Shown here piece after piece: positions 9,916 through 17,362 of a stretch of DNA of 64,000 bases (positions are counted from its first letter, which is position 1; each line of letters opens with the position of its first letter). The notes below the pieces were generated by a model. That model was not told the DNA's origin and ran no database searches. It saw only the letters and a program-made list of their open reading frames with translations. The position numbers and the translations under genes are program-made. Origin of the DNA: Hydrogenophaga taeniospiralis (GTDB lineage: Bacteria > Pseudomonadota > Gammaproteobacteria > Burkholderiales > Burkholderiaceae_C); NCBI RefSeq assembly GCF_020510445.1, contig NZ_JAHBAG010000001.1, positions 2,456,501-2,520,500 on the forward strand, written 5' to 3'.

Positions 9916-11082
9916 ATGAACACCCCCGTCGCTTTTTCACTTCGTGTAAACGCATCCCCCCTCAAGGGGGCAAAGCCTGTCGCCCGGCAAAGCCGGTTCG
10001 ACGGCTTTCTGGGCTTGTCTCGCGGCGTCGCTGCGCTCGCCTTGGGACTTGCTGCTGCTTCTTCCTTCGCCCAAGACAAACCTTGGTCCAACATGGGTCG
10101 CGATGCGACGCCGGCTGAGGTCAAGGCCTGGGACATTGATGTGCGCCCCGACTTCAAGGGTCTGCCGGCGGGCGCGGGCAGTGTCTCGCTGGGCGAGACG
10201 GTGTGGGAGGGCAAATGCGCTTCTTGCCATGGCACTTTCGGTGAGTCCAACGAGGTGTTCACGCCCCTCATCGGCGGCACCACGAAGGAAGACATCAAGA
10301 CCGGTCGCGTCAAGGGGCTGGAAGAGGGCAAGAGCATCGTGCCCCAGAAGACGACCCTCATGAAGGTGGCGACCGTCTCCACGCTGTTCGACTACATCAA
10401 CCGCGCCATGCCCTGGAACGCGCCCAAGACGCTCAAGACCGATGAGGTCTATGGCGTGCTGGCCTACCTGCTGAGCCTGGCCGAGGTGGTGCCCACCGAC
10501 TTCACGCTGAGCGACAAGAACATCGCCGAGGTGCAGAAACGCATGCCCAACCGCAACGGCATGGCGTTCTACGAACCGCTGTGGAAGGCCAACGGCAAGG
10601 GCGACGTGAAGAACGTGGCCTGCATGAAGAACTGTGCCGTCGATCCGGTGGTCCACTCCTCGTTGCCCACGTTCGCACGCGATGCGCACGGCAACATCGC
10701 CGAGCAGAACCGCATCATCGGCCCGGTGCGCGGCGCCGACACGACCCGGCCCGCACCCCAGGGCCCGGTGGGTTCGGCCCCGGTGCCCAAGGCGGTGGTG
10801 GTGGCCGCCGCCGCGCCCTCGGCCGGGGGCGACGTCAAAGGTCTGCTGGCGACCAACGCCTGCACCGCCTGCCACGGCGTGAAGAACAAGATCGTGGGGC
10901 CGGGCTTCAACGAGATCGCCGCCAAACACAAGGACCGGGCCGACCTCGAAGCCTATCTGGCCGGCAAGATCAAGGCCGGTGGCTCGGGGGTGTGGGGCAG
11001 CGTGCCCATGCCACCGCAAGACCAACTCAATGATGCCGACGCAAGGTCCATCGCGCAGTGGATCGCGGCCGGTGCCCGCTGA
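9916..11082 (+). CDS. soxD: Sulfane dehydrogenase, diheme cytochrome subunit
   Basis: This 388-residue periplasmic cytochrome partners SoxC. Haem sites are CASCH (about residue 100) and CTACH (about residue 316), separated by the long SoxD-specific region. The ATG directly follows the soxC stop. Residues about 13-33 are encoded by a GC-rich repeat, so the signal peptide has an unusual polar prefix before the hydrophobic run GVAALALGLAAASSFAQ. A TTG at 10015 would give a shorter, conventional signal; which is used is unclear. The C-terminal domain is closely related to the next gene. Confidence 0.93.
   Translation: MNTPVAFSLRVNASPLKGAKPVARQSRFDGFLGLSRGVAALALGLAAASSFAQDKPWSNMGRDATPAEVKAWDIDVRPDFKGLPAGAGSVSLGETVWEGKCASCHGTFGESNEVFTPLIGGTTKEDIKTGRVKGLEEGKSIVPQKTTLMKVATVSTLFDYINRAMPWNAPKTLKTDEVYGVLAYLLSLAEVVPTDFTLSDKNIAEVQKRMPNRNGMAFYEPLWKANGKGDVKNVACMKNCAVDPVVHSSLPTFARDAHGNIAEQNRIIGPVRGADTTRPAPQGPVGSAPVPKAVVVAAAAPSAGGDVKGLLATNACTACHGVKNKIVGPGFNEIAAKHKDRADLEAYLAGKIKAGGSGVWGSVPMPPQDQLNDADARSIAQWIAAGAR
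9956..10003. repeat. GC-rich palindromic repeat, copy 2, inside the soxD 5' end
   Basis: The segment runs from ccccctcaagggggcaaagc to cccggcaaagccggttcgac. It matches the two small palindromes of the repeat family (ccctcaaggg and cggcaaagccg) and lies in frame within the presumed signal peptide of soxD. Confidence 0.65.
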
Positions 11083-11188
11083 GCCCCACCGCTGGAACAC
11101 GGCGCATTGCATTCGTCATGGTTGTACTCAAATATATTCGCATCTACTCGTAAACCCCATTAGTTTCAACCCAAGGAGACCCTAAGCT

Positions 11189-11527
11189 ATGAAGATGGAT
11201 TTCAAACAGACCGTCCTGGCCGCCGCGGCCCTGCTGACCACAGCGGGTGTCTTCGCGGTGGATGCGGCGGCGGCCAAGGCGCTGGCGTCCAAAAGCGCCT
11301 GCCTGGCCTGCCATGCGGCCGACAAGAAGATCGTGGGTCCGGCCTACAAGGACGTGGCGGCCAAGCACAAGGGCCAGCCCGACGCGCTGGACAAAGTGGC
11401 CGCGCGCATCAAGTCGGGCGGCTCCGGTCTCTACGGCCCGGTGCCCATGCCCCCACAGGCCGCGCTGAAAGACGACGAACTTAAACTGCTGGCCGCCTGG
11501 GTTCTGGCTGGCGCGCCCGACAAATAA
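11189..11527 (+). CDS. Monohaem cytochrome c, class I (c551/c552 type) in the sox operon
   Basis: This 112-residue protein has a signal peptide (TVLAAAALLTTAGVFA) and one haem motif, CLACH, with Met ligand in GPVPMPP. The pattern KIVGPAYKDVAAKHKG to SGGSGLYGPVPMPP closely follows the C-terminal haem domain of SoxD just upstream (KIVGPGFNEIAAKHKD, SGVWGSVPMPP), so the two are probably paralogues. ATG 11189 has aaggag 10 bases upstream. The 106-base gap before it is AT-rich (11121-11160) and may hold an internal promoter, though I see no clear -35/-10 pair. It probably accepts electrons from SoxCD or SoxXA. Confidence 0.88.
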   Translation: MKMDFKQTVLAAAALLTTAGVFAVDAAAAKALASKSACLACHAADKKIVGPAYKDVAAKHKGQPDALDKVAARIKSGGSGLYGPVPMPPQAALKDDELKLLAAWVLAGAPDK

Positions 11528-11559
11528 ACCCACCCACCATTTCTTATCAGGAGTTCGAC

Positions 11560-12015
11560 ATGAACAATTCCCGCCGCACCGCCATCAAGACCACCGGCGC
11601 GTTCGCCACCCTGGTGTCCCTGGGCATCGTCACCCAGAGCCAGGCCCAGGCCGCCGTGGAGCAGGCCAGCTTCCAGGTCAAGACCCTGGACGACGCGCTC
11701 AAGGCCATCGGCGGTACCCCCGCCACCAGCGACCAGGTCAGCGTGGTCTCGCCCGACATCGCCGAGAACGGCGCCGTGGTGCCCGTGGGCGCAACCAGCA
11801 AGCTGCCCAACACGACCGAGATGTACCTGATCGTCGAGAAGAACCCCACGCCCCTGTCGTGTGCGTTCTTCATTCCCGCCGGCACCGAAGCCGACGTGCA
11901 GACCCGTCTGAAGATGGGCCAGAGCACCAACGTGATCGCGGTCGTCAAGGCCGACGGCAAGCTGTTCTCGGCTTCCAAGGAAACCAAGGTGACGCTGGGT
12001 GGATGCGGCGGCTGA
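11560..12015 (+). CDS. soxY: Sulfur-carrier protein SoxY
   Basis: This 151-residue periplasmic protein, with SoxZ, carries sulfur substrates on its C-terminal cysteine. The C-terminus ends GGCGG, the defining carrier arm. The N-terminus MNNSRRTAIKTTGAFATL is a twin-arginine signal, so the SoxYZ pair is probably exported folded, with SoxZ hitch-hiking. An internal cysteine (PLSCAFF) is also present. It lies 61 bases before soxZ. Confidence 0.95.
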   Translation: MNNSRRTAIKTTGAFATLVSLGIVTQSQAQAAVEQASFQVKTLDDALKAIGGTPATSDQVSVVSPDIAENGAVVPVGATSKLPNTTEMYLIVEKNPTPLSCAFFIPAGTEADVQTRLKMGQSTNVIAVVKADGKLFSASKETKVTLGGCGG

Positions 12016-12076
12016 CCGCCCCGAACCCACACCCCGCAACCCCACCAACCACTTTTTGAATTGATAGGAGTCCATC

Positions 12077-12388
12077 ATGGCAGACCCGATGCGCATCCGT
12101 GCCGCCCTCGCTGGTGACGTCACCACCGTTCGCGTGCTCATGTCCCACCCCATGGAACCCGGCACCCGCAAAGACGCGGCCGGCGCCCTCATCCCCGCCC
12201 ACTTCATCCGCGACGTGGAAGCCACCAGCAACGGCAAGACCGTGCTCAAGGCCATGTTCAGCGGCTCGGTGTCGCAGAACCCGTTCCTGTCCTTCAAGTT
12301 CAAGGGCGGCGCCAAGGGCGACAAGATCGTGGTGAAGTGGACCGACAGCAAAGGCGAGTCCCGCACCGACGAAGCGGCGATTGCCTGA
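12077..12388 (+). CDS. soxZ: Sulfur-carrier partner SoxZ
   Basis: This 103-residue immunoglobulin-like protein forms the SoxYZ heterodimer. It has no signal peptide, as usual for SoxZ, and the motifs MSHPMEPGTRKD and ATSNGKTVL are typical. ATG 12077 follows aggag with normal spacing. Confidence 0.95.
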   Translation: MADPMRIRAALAGDVTTVRVLMSHPMEPGTRKDAAGALIPAHFIRDVEATSNGKTVLKAMFSGSVSQNPFLSFKFKGGAKGDKIVVKWTDSKGESRTDEAAIA

Positions 12389-12401
12389 ATCGGCTGAGCC
12401 A

Positions 12402-12477
12402 CCCCCGCCGCGCTGCGCGCGACCCCCTCAAGGGGGCGTCACCTGCGGCCCGGCGGAGCCGGTTCCGCGGTGACCCC
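12402..12477. repeat. GC-rich palindromic repeat, copy 3
   Basis: It is the reverse orientation of copy 4: cgccgcgctgcgcgcgaccc, ccctcaaggg, then ggcccggcggagccggttcc. It occupies the soxZ-soxA gap. Confidence 0.75.
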
Positions 12478-12524
12478 GGTTTGCGGTCCTCTGCTCCGCG
12501 CCAGATAAAACGAAGGAGATACCC

Positions 12525-13334
12525 ATGAAACTCACTGCTTGCGGCGCCGCTTTGGCGCTGGGTGGTCTGATCGCCGCCAGCGCCGTGCATGCCCAGGGCA
12601 ACGCCACGCTCGACGGCATTGCCAAGTACCGCGAGATGCTGCAGGACGGCAACCCCGCCGAACTTTTCGAAATGAAGGGCGAGGAGCTCTGGAAGAAAAA
12701 ACGGGGGCCGAAAAACGCCTCGCTCGAACAGTGCGATCTGGGCAAGGGCCCCGGGGTCGTCGCGGGCGCCTTCGTGGAACTGCCGAAATACTTCAAGGAC
12801 ACCGGCCGCGTGCAGGACCTGGAAACGCGCCTGATCACCTGCATGGAAACCCTGCAGGGCTTCAACGCCGCCGAGATCATGAAGACGCCGTTCGGCAAGG
12901 GCGAAATGGCCAACGTGACGGCGCTCGCCACCTACGTGGCGACAGCCTCCAAGGGGATGCGCTTCAACCTGTCGCAAACCCACGAGCAGGAAAAGACCAT
13001 GTACGAGGTGGGCAAGCGCCTGTTCTTCGCGCGTGGCGGCCCGCACGACTTTTCGTGTGCGTCGTGTCACGGCACCGACGGCGGGCGCATCCGCCTCCAG
13101 GACCTGCCCAACCTGACCAAGAACCCGGGGGACGGCATCGGCTTTGCGGCCTGGCCCGCCTACCGCGTGTCCAACTCGCAGATGTGGGGCATGCAGCTGC
13201 GCCTGAACGACTGCTACCGCCAGCAACGTTTCCCCGAGCCCAAGTTCGGCAGCGATGCCACCATCGCGCTGGGCGTGTACATGGGCGTCAACGCCAAGAG
13301 CGCCGAGTCCATCGTGCCGGCCATCAAGCGCTGA
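12525..13334 (+). CDS. soxA: SoxA, haem subunit of L-cysteine S-thiosulfotransferase
   Basis: This 269-residue protein, with SoxX, attaches thiosulfate to SoxY. It has a signal peptide (LALGGLIAASAVHA). Only one CxxCH is present, CASCH near residue 178; the N-terminal half has cysteines near 70 and 106 but no haem motif, so this is the single-haem SoxA type. The active-site cysteine is in LNDCYRQQRFPE near residue 230. It lies 15 bases before soxX. Confidence 0.94.
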   Translation: MKLTACGAALALGGLIAASAVHAQGNATLDGIAKYREMLQDGNPAELFEMKGEELWKKKRGPKNASLEQCDLGKGPGVVAGAFVELPKYFKDTGRVQDLETRLITCMETLQGFNAAEIMKTPFGKGEMANVTALATYVATASKGMRFNLSQTHEQEKTMYEVGKRLFFARGGPHDFSCASCHGTDGGRIRLQDLPNLTKNPGDGIGFAAWPAYRVSNSQMWGMQLRLNDCYRQQRFPEPKFGSDATIALGVYMGVNAKSAESIVPAIKR

Positions 13335-13349
13335 TCTGGAGACACCGAC

Positions 13350-14006
13350 ATGAACACAAACATGAAATACGCCCTGATTCCCGTGGCCGCTGCGCTGGTG
13401 GCGCTGGCCGGCTGCACGTCGTCGCCTTCCGGGGCCGATTACGACAAGGCCGCGGCCGAGGTGATGAAGAACTCGTTCCAGGACCGCGGCATCGCCAAGG
13501 TGGACCGCCTGCAGCAGGACGAAGCCAACCGCCTGTGCAGCGCCGCCGACGTGGCCGGCAAGCCGTTGGACGAGACGACCGCCAAGGCGATCGAAGCCGC
13601 CAACCTGAAAACCGTGAAGATGCCCAGCGACGGCCAATTCCTCGGTGACTGGAAAGAGGGCGAGAAGATTGCCCAGAGTGGGCGTGGCCTGACCTGGAGC
13701 GACAAGGCCGGCGACGCCAACGGCGGCAACTGCTACAACTGCCACCAGATCAGCAAGGAAGAAATCTCCTTCGGCAACCTGGGCCCCAGCCTCTACAACT
13801 ACGGCAAGCTGCGCGGCGCGACCGACCTGAACAGCCCGGCGGGCAAAGCCATCGTGGAATACACCTGGGGCAAGCTGTGGAACTCGCGTGCCTACAACGC
13901 CTGTTCGCAGATGCCACGCGCGGGCCACATGGGGATCCTGAACGAAAAGCAGATCCAGCACGTCATGGCGCTTTTGCTCGACCCGAAGTCTCCGGTCAAC
14001 CAATAA
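13350..14006 (+). CDS. soxX: SoxX, cytochrome subunit of L-cysteine S-thiosulfotransferase
   Basis: This 218-residue cytochrome has one haem site, CYNCH near residue 129, in NGGNCYNCHQIS. The N-terminus ends in LVALAGCTSS, a lipobox, so it may be a membrane-anchored lipoprotein. At 218 residues it is longer than the ~120-160 residues of the better-known SoxX; the extra ~90 residues lie between the lipobox and the haem. It follows soxA closely and the pair should form SoxXA. Confidence 0.92.
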   Translation: MNTNMKYALIPVAAALVALAGCTSSPSGADYDKAAAEVMKNSFQDRGIAKVDRLQQDEANRLCSAADVAGKPLDETTAKAIEAANLKTVKMPSDGQFLGDWKEGEKIAQSGRGLTWSDKAGDANGGNCYNCHQISKEEISFGNLGPSLYNYGKLRGATDLNSPAGKAIVEYTWGKLWNSRAYNACSQMPRAGHMGILNEKQIQHVMALLLDPKSPVNQ

Positions 14007-14050
14007 CCCCCTTCACCCCACCGCACACGGTGCCTGGCAACCCAGGGCAT

Positions 14051-14120
14051 CGCGGGGCCGGCTTTGCCGGGCCGCGGATGCCGCCCCCTTGAGGGGGCGC
14101 GCGCAGCGCGGCGGGGGTGA
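14051..14120. repeat. GC-rich palindromic repeat, copy 4 (clearest copy)
   Basis: It runs cgcggggccggctttgccgg, then gccgcggatgccgccccctt, then gagggggcgcgcgcagcgcg. Nested palindromes (ccggctttgccgg; ccccttgagggg; gcgcgcagcgcg) define the family. It lies between soxX and soxB. Confidence 0.8.
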
Positions 14121-14141
14121 TCCATTTTTCAAGGAATGTTT

Positions 14142-15866
14142 ATGAGCTTCAGCCGCCGTGAATTCATGCAGGTGCTGGCCGTGGCCGGCGCCACCGGCAT
14201 GGCGCTCAGCCAGAAAGATGTGTTGGCCGCCACGCCCGGCGCGGGCGAGCGCCTGTACGACGTGCCCAAGTTTGGCAACGTCAGCTTCCTGCACTTCACC
14301 GACTGCCACGCCCAGCTGCAGCCGATCTATTTCCGCGAGCCCAACGTCAACCTCGGCGTGGCCGACGCGGTGGGCCGCCCGCCCCACATCGTGGGCGAAC
14401 AGCTGCTCAAGCACTTCGGCTTCAAGCCCAACACCGCGGCGGCGCACGCCTTCACCTACCTCAACTTCTCGCAGGCCGCCAAGACCTACGGCAAGGTGGG
14501 GGGCTTCGCGCACCTGAGCACGCTGGTCAAACAGCTCAAGGCCAGCCGCCCGCACGCGCTGCTGCTCGACGGCGGCGACACCTGGCAGGGTTCGGCCACC
14601 TCGCTGTGGACCAACGGGCAGGACATGGTGGACGCCTGCAAGCTGCTGGGCGTGAACATGATGACCCCGCACTGGGAATTCACCTTCGGCGCCAAGCGCG
14701 TGCAGGAGATCGTGGAAAAGGACTTCAAGGGCCACATCGAATTCCTGGCGCAGAACGTCAAGACCACCGACTTCGGCGACCTCGTGTTCTCGCCGTATTC
14801 CATGCGCGAGATGAACGGCGTGAAGGTGGCCGTGATCGGCCAGGCCTTCCCCTACACCCCGATCGCCAACCCGCGCTACATGGTGCCCGACTGGTCCTTC
14901 GGCATCCAGGACGAGAACATGCAGAAGACGGTGGACGAAGCCCGCGCCAAGGGCGCGCAGGTGGTGGTCGTGCTGTCGCACAACGGCATGGACGTGGACA
15001 TCAAGATGGCCTCACGCGTGCGCGGCATCGACGCCGTGCTGGGCGGCCACACCCACGACGGCATGCCCGCACCGGTGATCGTGAAAAACGCCGGCGGCCA
15101 GACCCTGGTGACCAACGCAGGCTCCAACAGCAAGTACCTGGGCGTGCTCGACTTCGACGTGCGCGGCGGCAAGGTGCAGGACTTCCGCTACAAGCTGCTG
15201 CCCGTGTTCTCCAACCTGCTGCCGGCCGACAAGGCCATGCAGGCCTACATCGACAAGGTGCGCGCGCCGTTCAAGGACAAGCTCGAAGAGAAGCTCGCCG
15301 TGACCGAGGACCTGCTGTACCGCCGCGGCAATTTCAACGGCTCGTGGGACCAGGTGATCTGCGACGCACTGATCGAAGGCAAGGGCGCCGACATGTCGTT
15401 CTCGCCCGGCGTGCGCTGGGGCACCTCGCTGCTGCCCGGCGATGTGATCACCTACGAACGCATGATGGACCAGATGGCGCTCACCTACCCGGCCACCACG
15501 CTCAACGAGTTCACCGGCGAACAGATCAAGGGCATCCTCGAAGACATCGCGGACAACATCTTCAACCCCGACCCCTACTACCAGCAGGGCGGCGATATGG
15601 TGCGCGTGGGCGGTCTGAGCTACAGCCTGGCGCCCAAGGCCGCGGTTGGCCAGCGCATCAACAACATGACCCTCAAAGGCAAACCCATCGACGCCGACAA
15701 GAAGTACAAGGTGGCGGGCTGGGCCTCGGTGCAAGAGGGCGTGCAGGGCGAACCGATCTGGGATCTGGTCTCGGGCTACCTGCGCGACAAGAAGGTCATC
15801 AAGGACGTGAAGATCAACACCCCGCAGCTCATCGGCATGGAAGGCAACCCGGGCATGGTGGCCTGA
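14142..15866 (+). CDS. soxB: Thiosulfohydrolase SoxB
   Basis: This 574-residue enzyme hydrolyses sulfate from SoxY-bound sulfonate using two manganese ions. A twin-arginine signal (FSRREFMQVLAVAGATGMAL) is followed by metal-site motifs HFTDCHAQL, DGGDTWQGS and GGHTHDGMP of the 5'-nucleotidase-like fold. ATG 14142 is preferred to ATG 14136 because aagga lies seven bases upstream and the encoded MSFSRREF is the usual start. It is the last sox gene; a terminator follows. Confidence 0.96.
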   Translation: MSFSRREFMQVLAVAGATGMALSQKDVLAATPGAGERLYDVPKFGNVSFLHFTDCHAQLQPIYFREPNVNLGVADAVGRPPHIVGEQLLKHFGFKPNTAAAHAFTYLNFSQAAKTYGKVGGFAHLSTLVKQLKASRPHALLLDGGDTWQGSATSLWTNGQDMVDACKLLGVNMMTPHWEFTFGAKRVQEIVEKDFKGHIEFLAQNVKTTDFGDLVFSPYSMREMNGVKVAVIGQAFPYTPIANPRYMVPDWSFGIQDENMQKTVDEARAKGAQVVVVLSHNGMDVDIKMASRVRGIDAVLGGHTHDGMPAPVIVKNAGGQTLVTNAGSNSKYLGVLDFDVRGGKVQDFRYKLLPVFSNLLPADKAMQAYIDKVRAPFKDKLEEKLAVTEDLLYRRGNFNGSWDQVICDALIEGKGADMSFSPGVRWGTSLLPGDVITYERMMDQMALTYPATTLNEFTGEQIKGILEDIADNIFNPDPYYQQGGDMVRVGGLSYSLAPKAAVGQRINNMTLKGKPIDADKKYKVAGWASVQEGVQGEPIWDLVSGYLRDKKVIKDVKINTPQLIGMEGNPGMVA

Positions 15867-15885
15867 GCGCCATGCCCCTGAGGGG

Positions 15886-15930
15886 AACAGGCGGGGCGGC
15901 GTTTGTTATGCTGCGTCCGCCTGTTTTTTT
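15886..15930 (+). terminator. Terminator of the sox operon
   Basis: Nine-base arms (aacaggcgg at 15886-15894 and ccgcctgtt at 15917-15925) are followed by a run of seven T ending at 15930. It lies 20 bases after the soxB stop. Confidence 0.75.
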
Positions 15931-15946
15931 ACCCAAGGATTTTTCG

Positions 15947-16177
15947 ATGATCAAGACCGCAGGGATGCTGATCGCGGCGCTGGTGCTCGCGGGATGCGCC
16001 TCTTCCAAGCCACCCACCTGGCAAAAGCCCAATGTGAGCGCCGACGACACCTACACCCAGTTGTCCGACTGCCGCTTTCAGGTGGGCCTGAGCAAGATCC
16101 CCAAGTCCGAACAAGAGCTCATGGTGGCGCACTGCATGCGCGGCAAAGGCTTCCGGCTGCTGGCCAACGACAGCTGA
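15947..16177 (+). CDS. Small lipoprotein of unknown function
   Basis: This 76-residue protein begins with a lipoprotein signal (IAALVLAGCASS, lipid-modified cysteine at about residue 17). The mature part has two further cysteines (LSDCRFQ and VAHCMRGKGFRLL) that could form a disulfide. The closing MRGKGFRLL is reminiscent of small outer-membrane-associated proteins, but I do not recognise a family. It starts 16 bases after the sox terminator's T run and is followed by its own terminator, so it is probably an independent unit. Confidence 0.7.
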   Translation: MIKTAGMLIAALVLAGCASSKPPTWQKPNVSADDTYTQLSDCRFQVGLSKIPKSEQELMVAHCMRGKGFRLLANDS

Positions 16178-16201
16178 ACCGCTGAACCGAGACCACCAGC
16201 A

Positions 16202-16238
16202 AAAAGCCCCTTCACAGCATGGCTGTGAAGGGGCTTTT
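16202..16238 (+). terminator. Strong bidirectional-type hairpin terminator
   Basis: A perfect 17-base stem (aaaagccccttcacagc at 16202-16218; complement at 16222-16238) closes a three-base loop and ends in tttt. It can terminate the small lipoprotein gene rightward and the tRNA-Thr transcript leftward. Confidence 0.88.
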
Positions 16239-16244
16239 ACTTGT

Positions 16245-16320
16245 TGGTGCCGGAGAGATGAATCGAACACCCGACCTTCTCATTACGAATGAGCTGCTCT
16301 ACCGACTGAGCTACACCGGC
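16245..16320 (-). tRNA. tRNA-Thr (anticodon CGT)
   Basis: On the minus strand the sequence starts gccggtgtagctcagtcggt. The anticodon stem-loop ctcattcgtaatgag gives CGT, the T arm is ggtcgggtgttcgat, and the acceptor closes as tctccggca with an encoded CCA. All arms pair normally. Confidence 0.96.
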
Positions 16321-16333
16321 TTGTAGCCCAAGA

Positions 16334-17353
16334 TTATAGCGTGCTGTGGTAGCTGGTCAGCCGGTCGACTTCATTCTTTGAGCCCAGCATCACGCTGACG
16401 CGTTCGTGCAGCTTGGTGGGCTGGATGTCGAGGATGCGCTGGCGCCCGTTGGTGGCGGCGCCGCCGGCCTGTTCGACCAGCCAGCTCATGGGGTTGGCTT
16501 CGTACATCAGACGCAGCTTGCCGGGCTTTTCGGGTTCGCGCTTGTCCCAGGGGTACAGGAACACGCCGCCGCGGGTGAGGATGCGGTGCACGTCGGCCAC
16601 CATGGACGCGACCCAGCGCATGTTGAAGTCCTTGCCGCGCGGGCCTTCCTTGCCGGCCAGGCATTCGTCCACGTAGCGCTTCACCGGGGCGTCCCAGTGG
16701 CGCATGTTGCTCATGTTGATGGCGAATTCCTTGGTGTCGGCCGGGATCTGCACGTTTTCCCGGGTCAGCACGAAGGAACCCTGCTCGCGGTCCAGCGTGA
16801 ACATGGCCACGCCGTCGCCCACGGTCAGCACCAGGGTGGTCTGCGGACCGTAGACGCAGTAGCCCGCGGCCACTTGGCTGGTGCCGGGTTGCAGGAAGTC
16901 CTGTTCGCAGACGGGCTCGATGGTGTCGGGGTTGTCGTTGCCCTTCTTGAGCACCGAGAAGATGGTGCCGATGGACACGTTGACGTCGATGTTGGATGAG
17001 CCGTCGAGCGGGTCGAACATCAGCAGGTACTCGCCCTGGGGAAAGCGGTTGGGCACCACGTAGATGCTGTCCATTTCCTCGCTGGCCATGGCGGCGAGAT
17101 GGCCACCCCATTCGTTGGCCTCGATCAGCACCTCGTTGGCGATGATGTCGAGTTGTTTCTGGACTTCGCCTTGCACGTTCTCGGTGTCGGCGACGCCGAG
17201 CACACCACCGAGATCGCCCTTGTTGACGGCCTGGCTGATGCTCTTGCAGGCGCGTGCGACCACTTCAAGCAGCAGGCGCAGGTCGCCGGGGATGTGGCCG
17301 TCGACACGCTGCTGTTCGACGAGGTAGCGGGTGAGTGAGATGCGTTTGGTCAT
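16334..17353 (-). CDS. fbp: Fructose-1,6-bisphosphatase, class I
   Basis: This 339-residue enzyme hydrolyses fructose 1,6-bisphosphate for gluconeogenesis and, in autotrophs, the Calvin cycle. The metal-binding motif [13 protein letters not shown] is near residue 110-122, and [14 protein letters not shown] near the C-terminus completes the family pattern. It lies nine bases after pepN in a leftward run prfB-HAD-pepN-fbp, so it is the housekeeping copy in an unusual company rather than cbbF. Confidence 0.96.
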   Translation of the reverse strand: MTKRISLTRYLVEQQRVDGHIPGDLRLLLEVVARACKSISQAVNKGDLGGVLGVADTENVQGEVQKQLDIIANEVLIEANEWGGHLAAMASEEMDSIYVVPNRFPQGEYLLMFDPLDGSSNIDVNVSIGTIFSVLKKGNDNPDTIEPVCEQDFLQPGTSQVAAGYCVYGPQTTLVLTVGDGVAMFTLDREQGSFVLTRENVQIPADTKEFAINMSNMRHWDAPVKRYVDECLAGKEGPRGKDFNMRWVASMVADVHRILTRGGVFLYPWDKREPEKPGKLRLMYEANPMSWLVEQAGGAATNGRQRILDIQPTKLHERVSVMLGSKNEVDRLTSYHSTL

Positions 17354-17362
17354 GGTTCTTCC

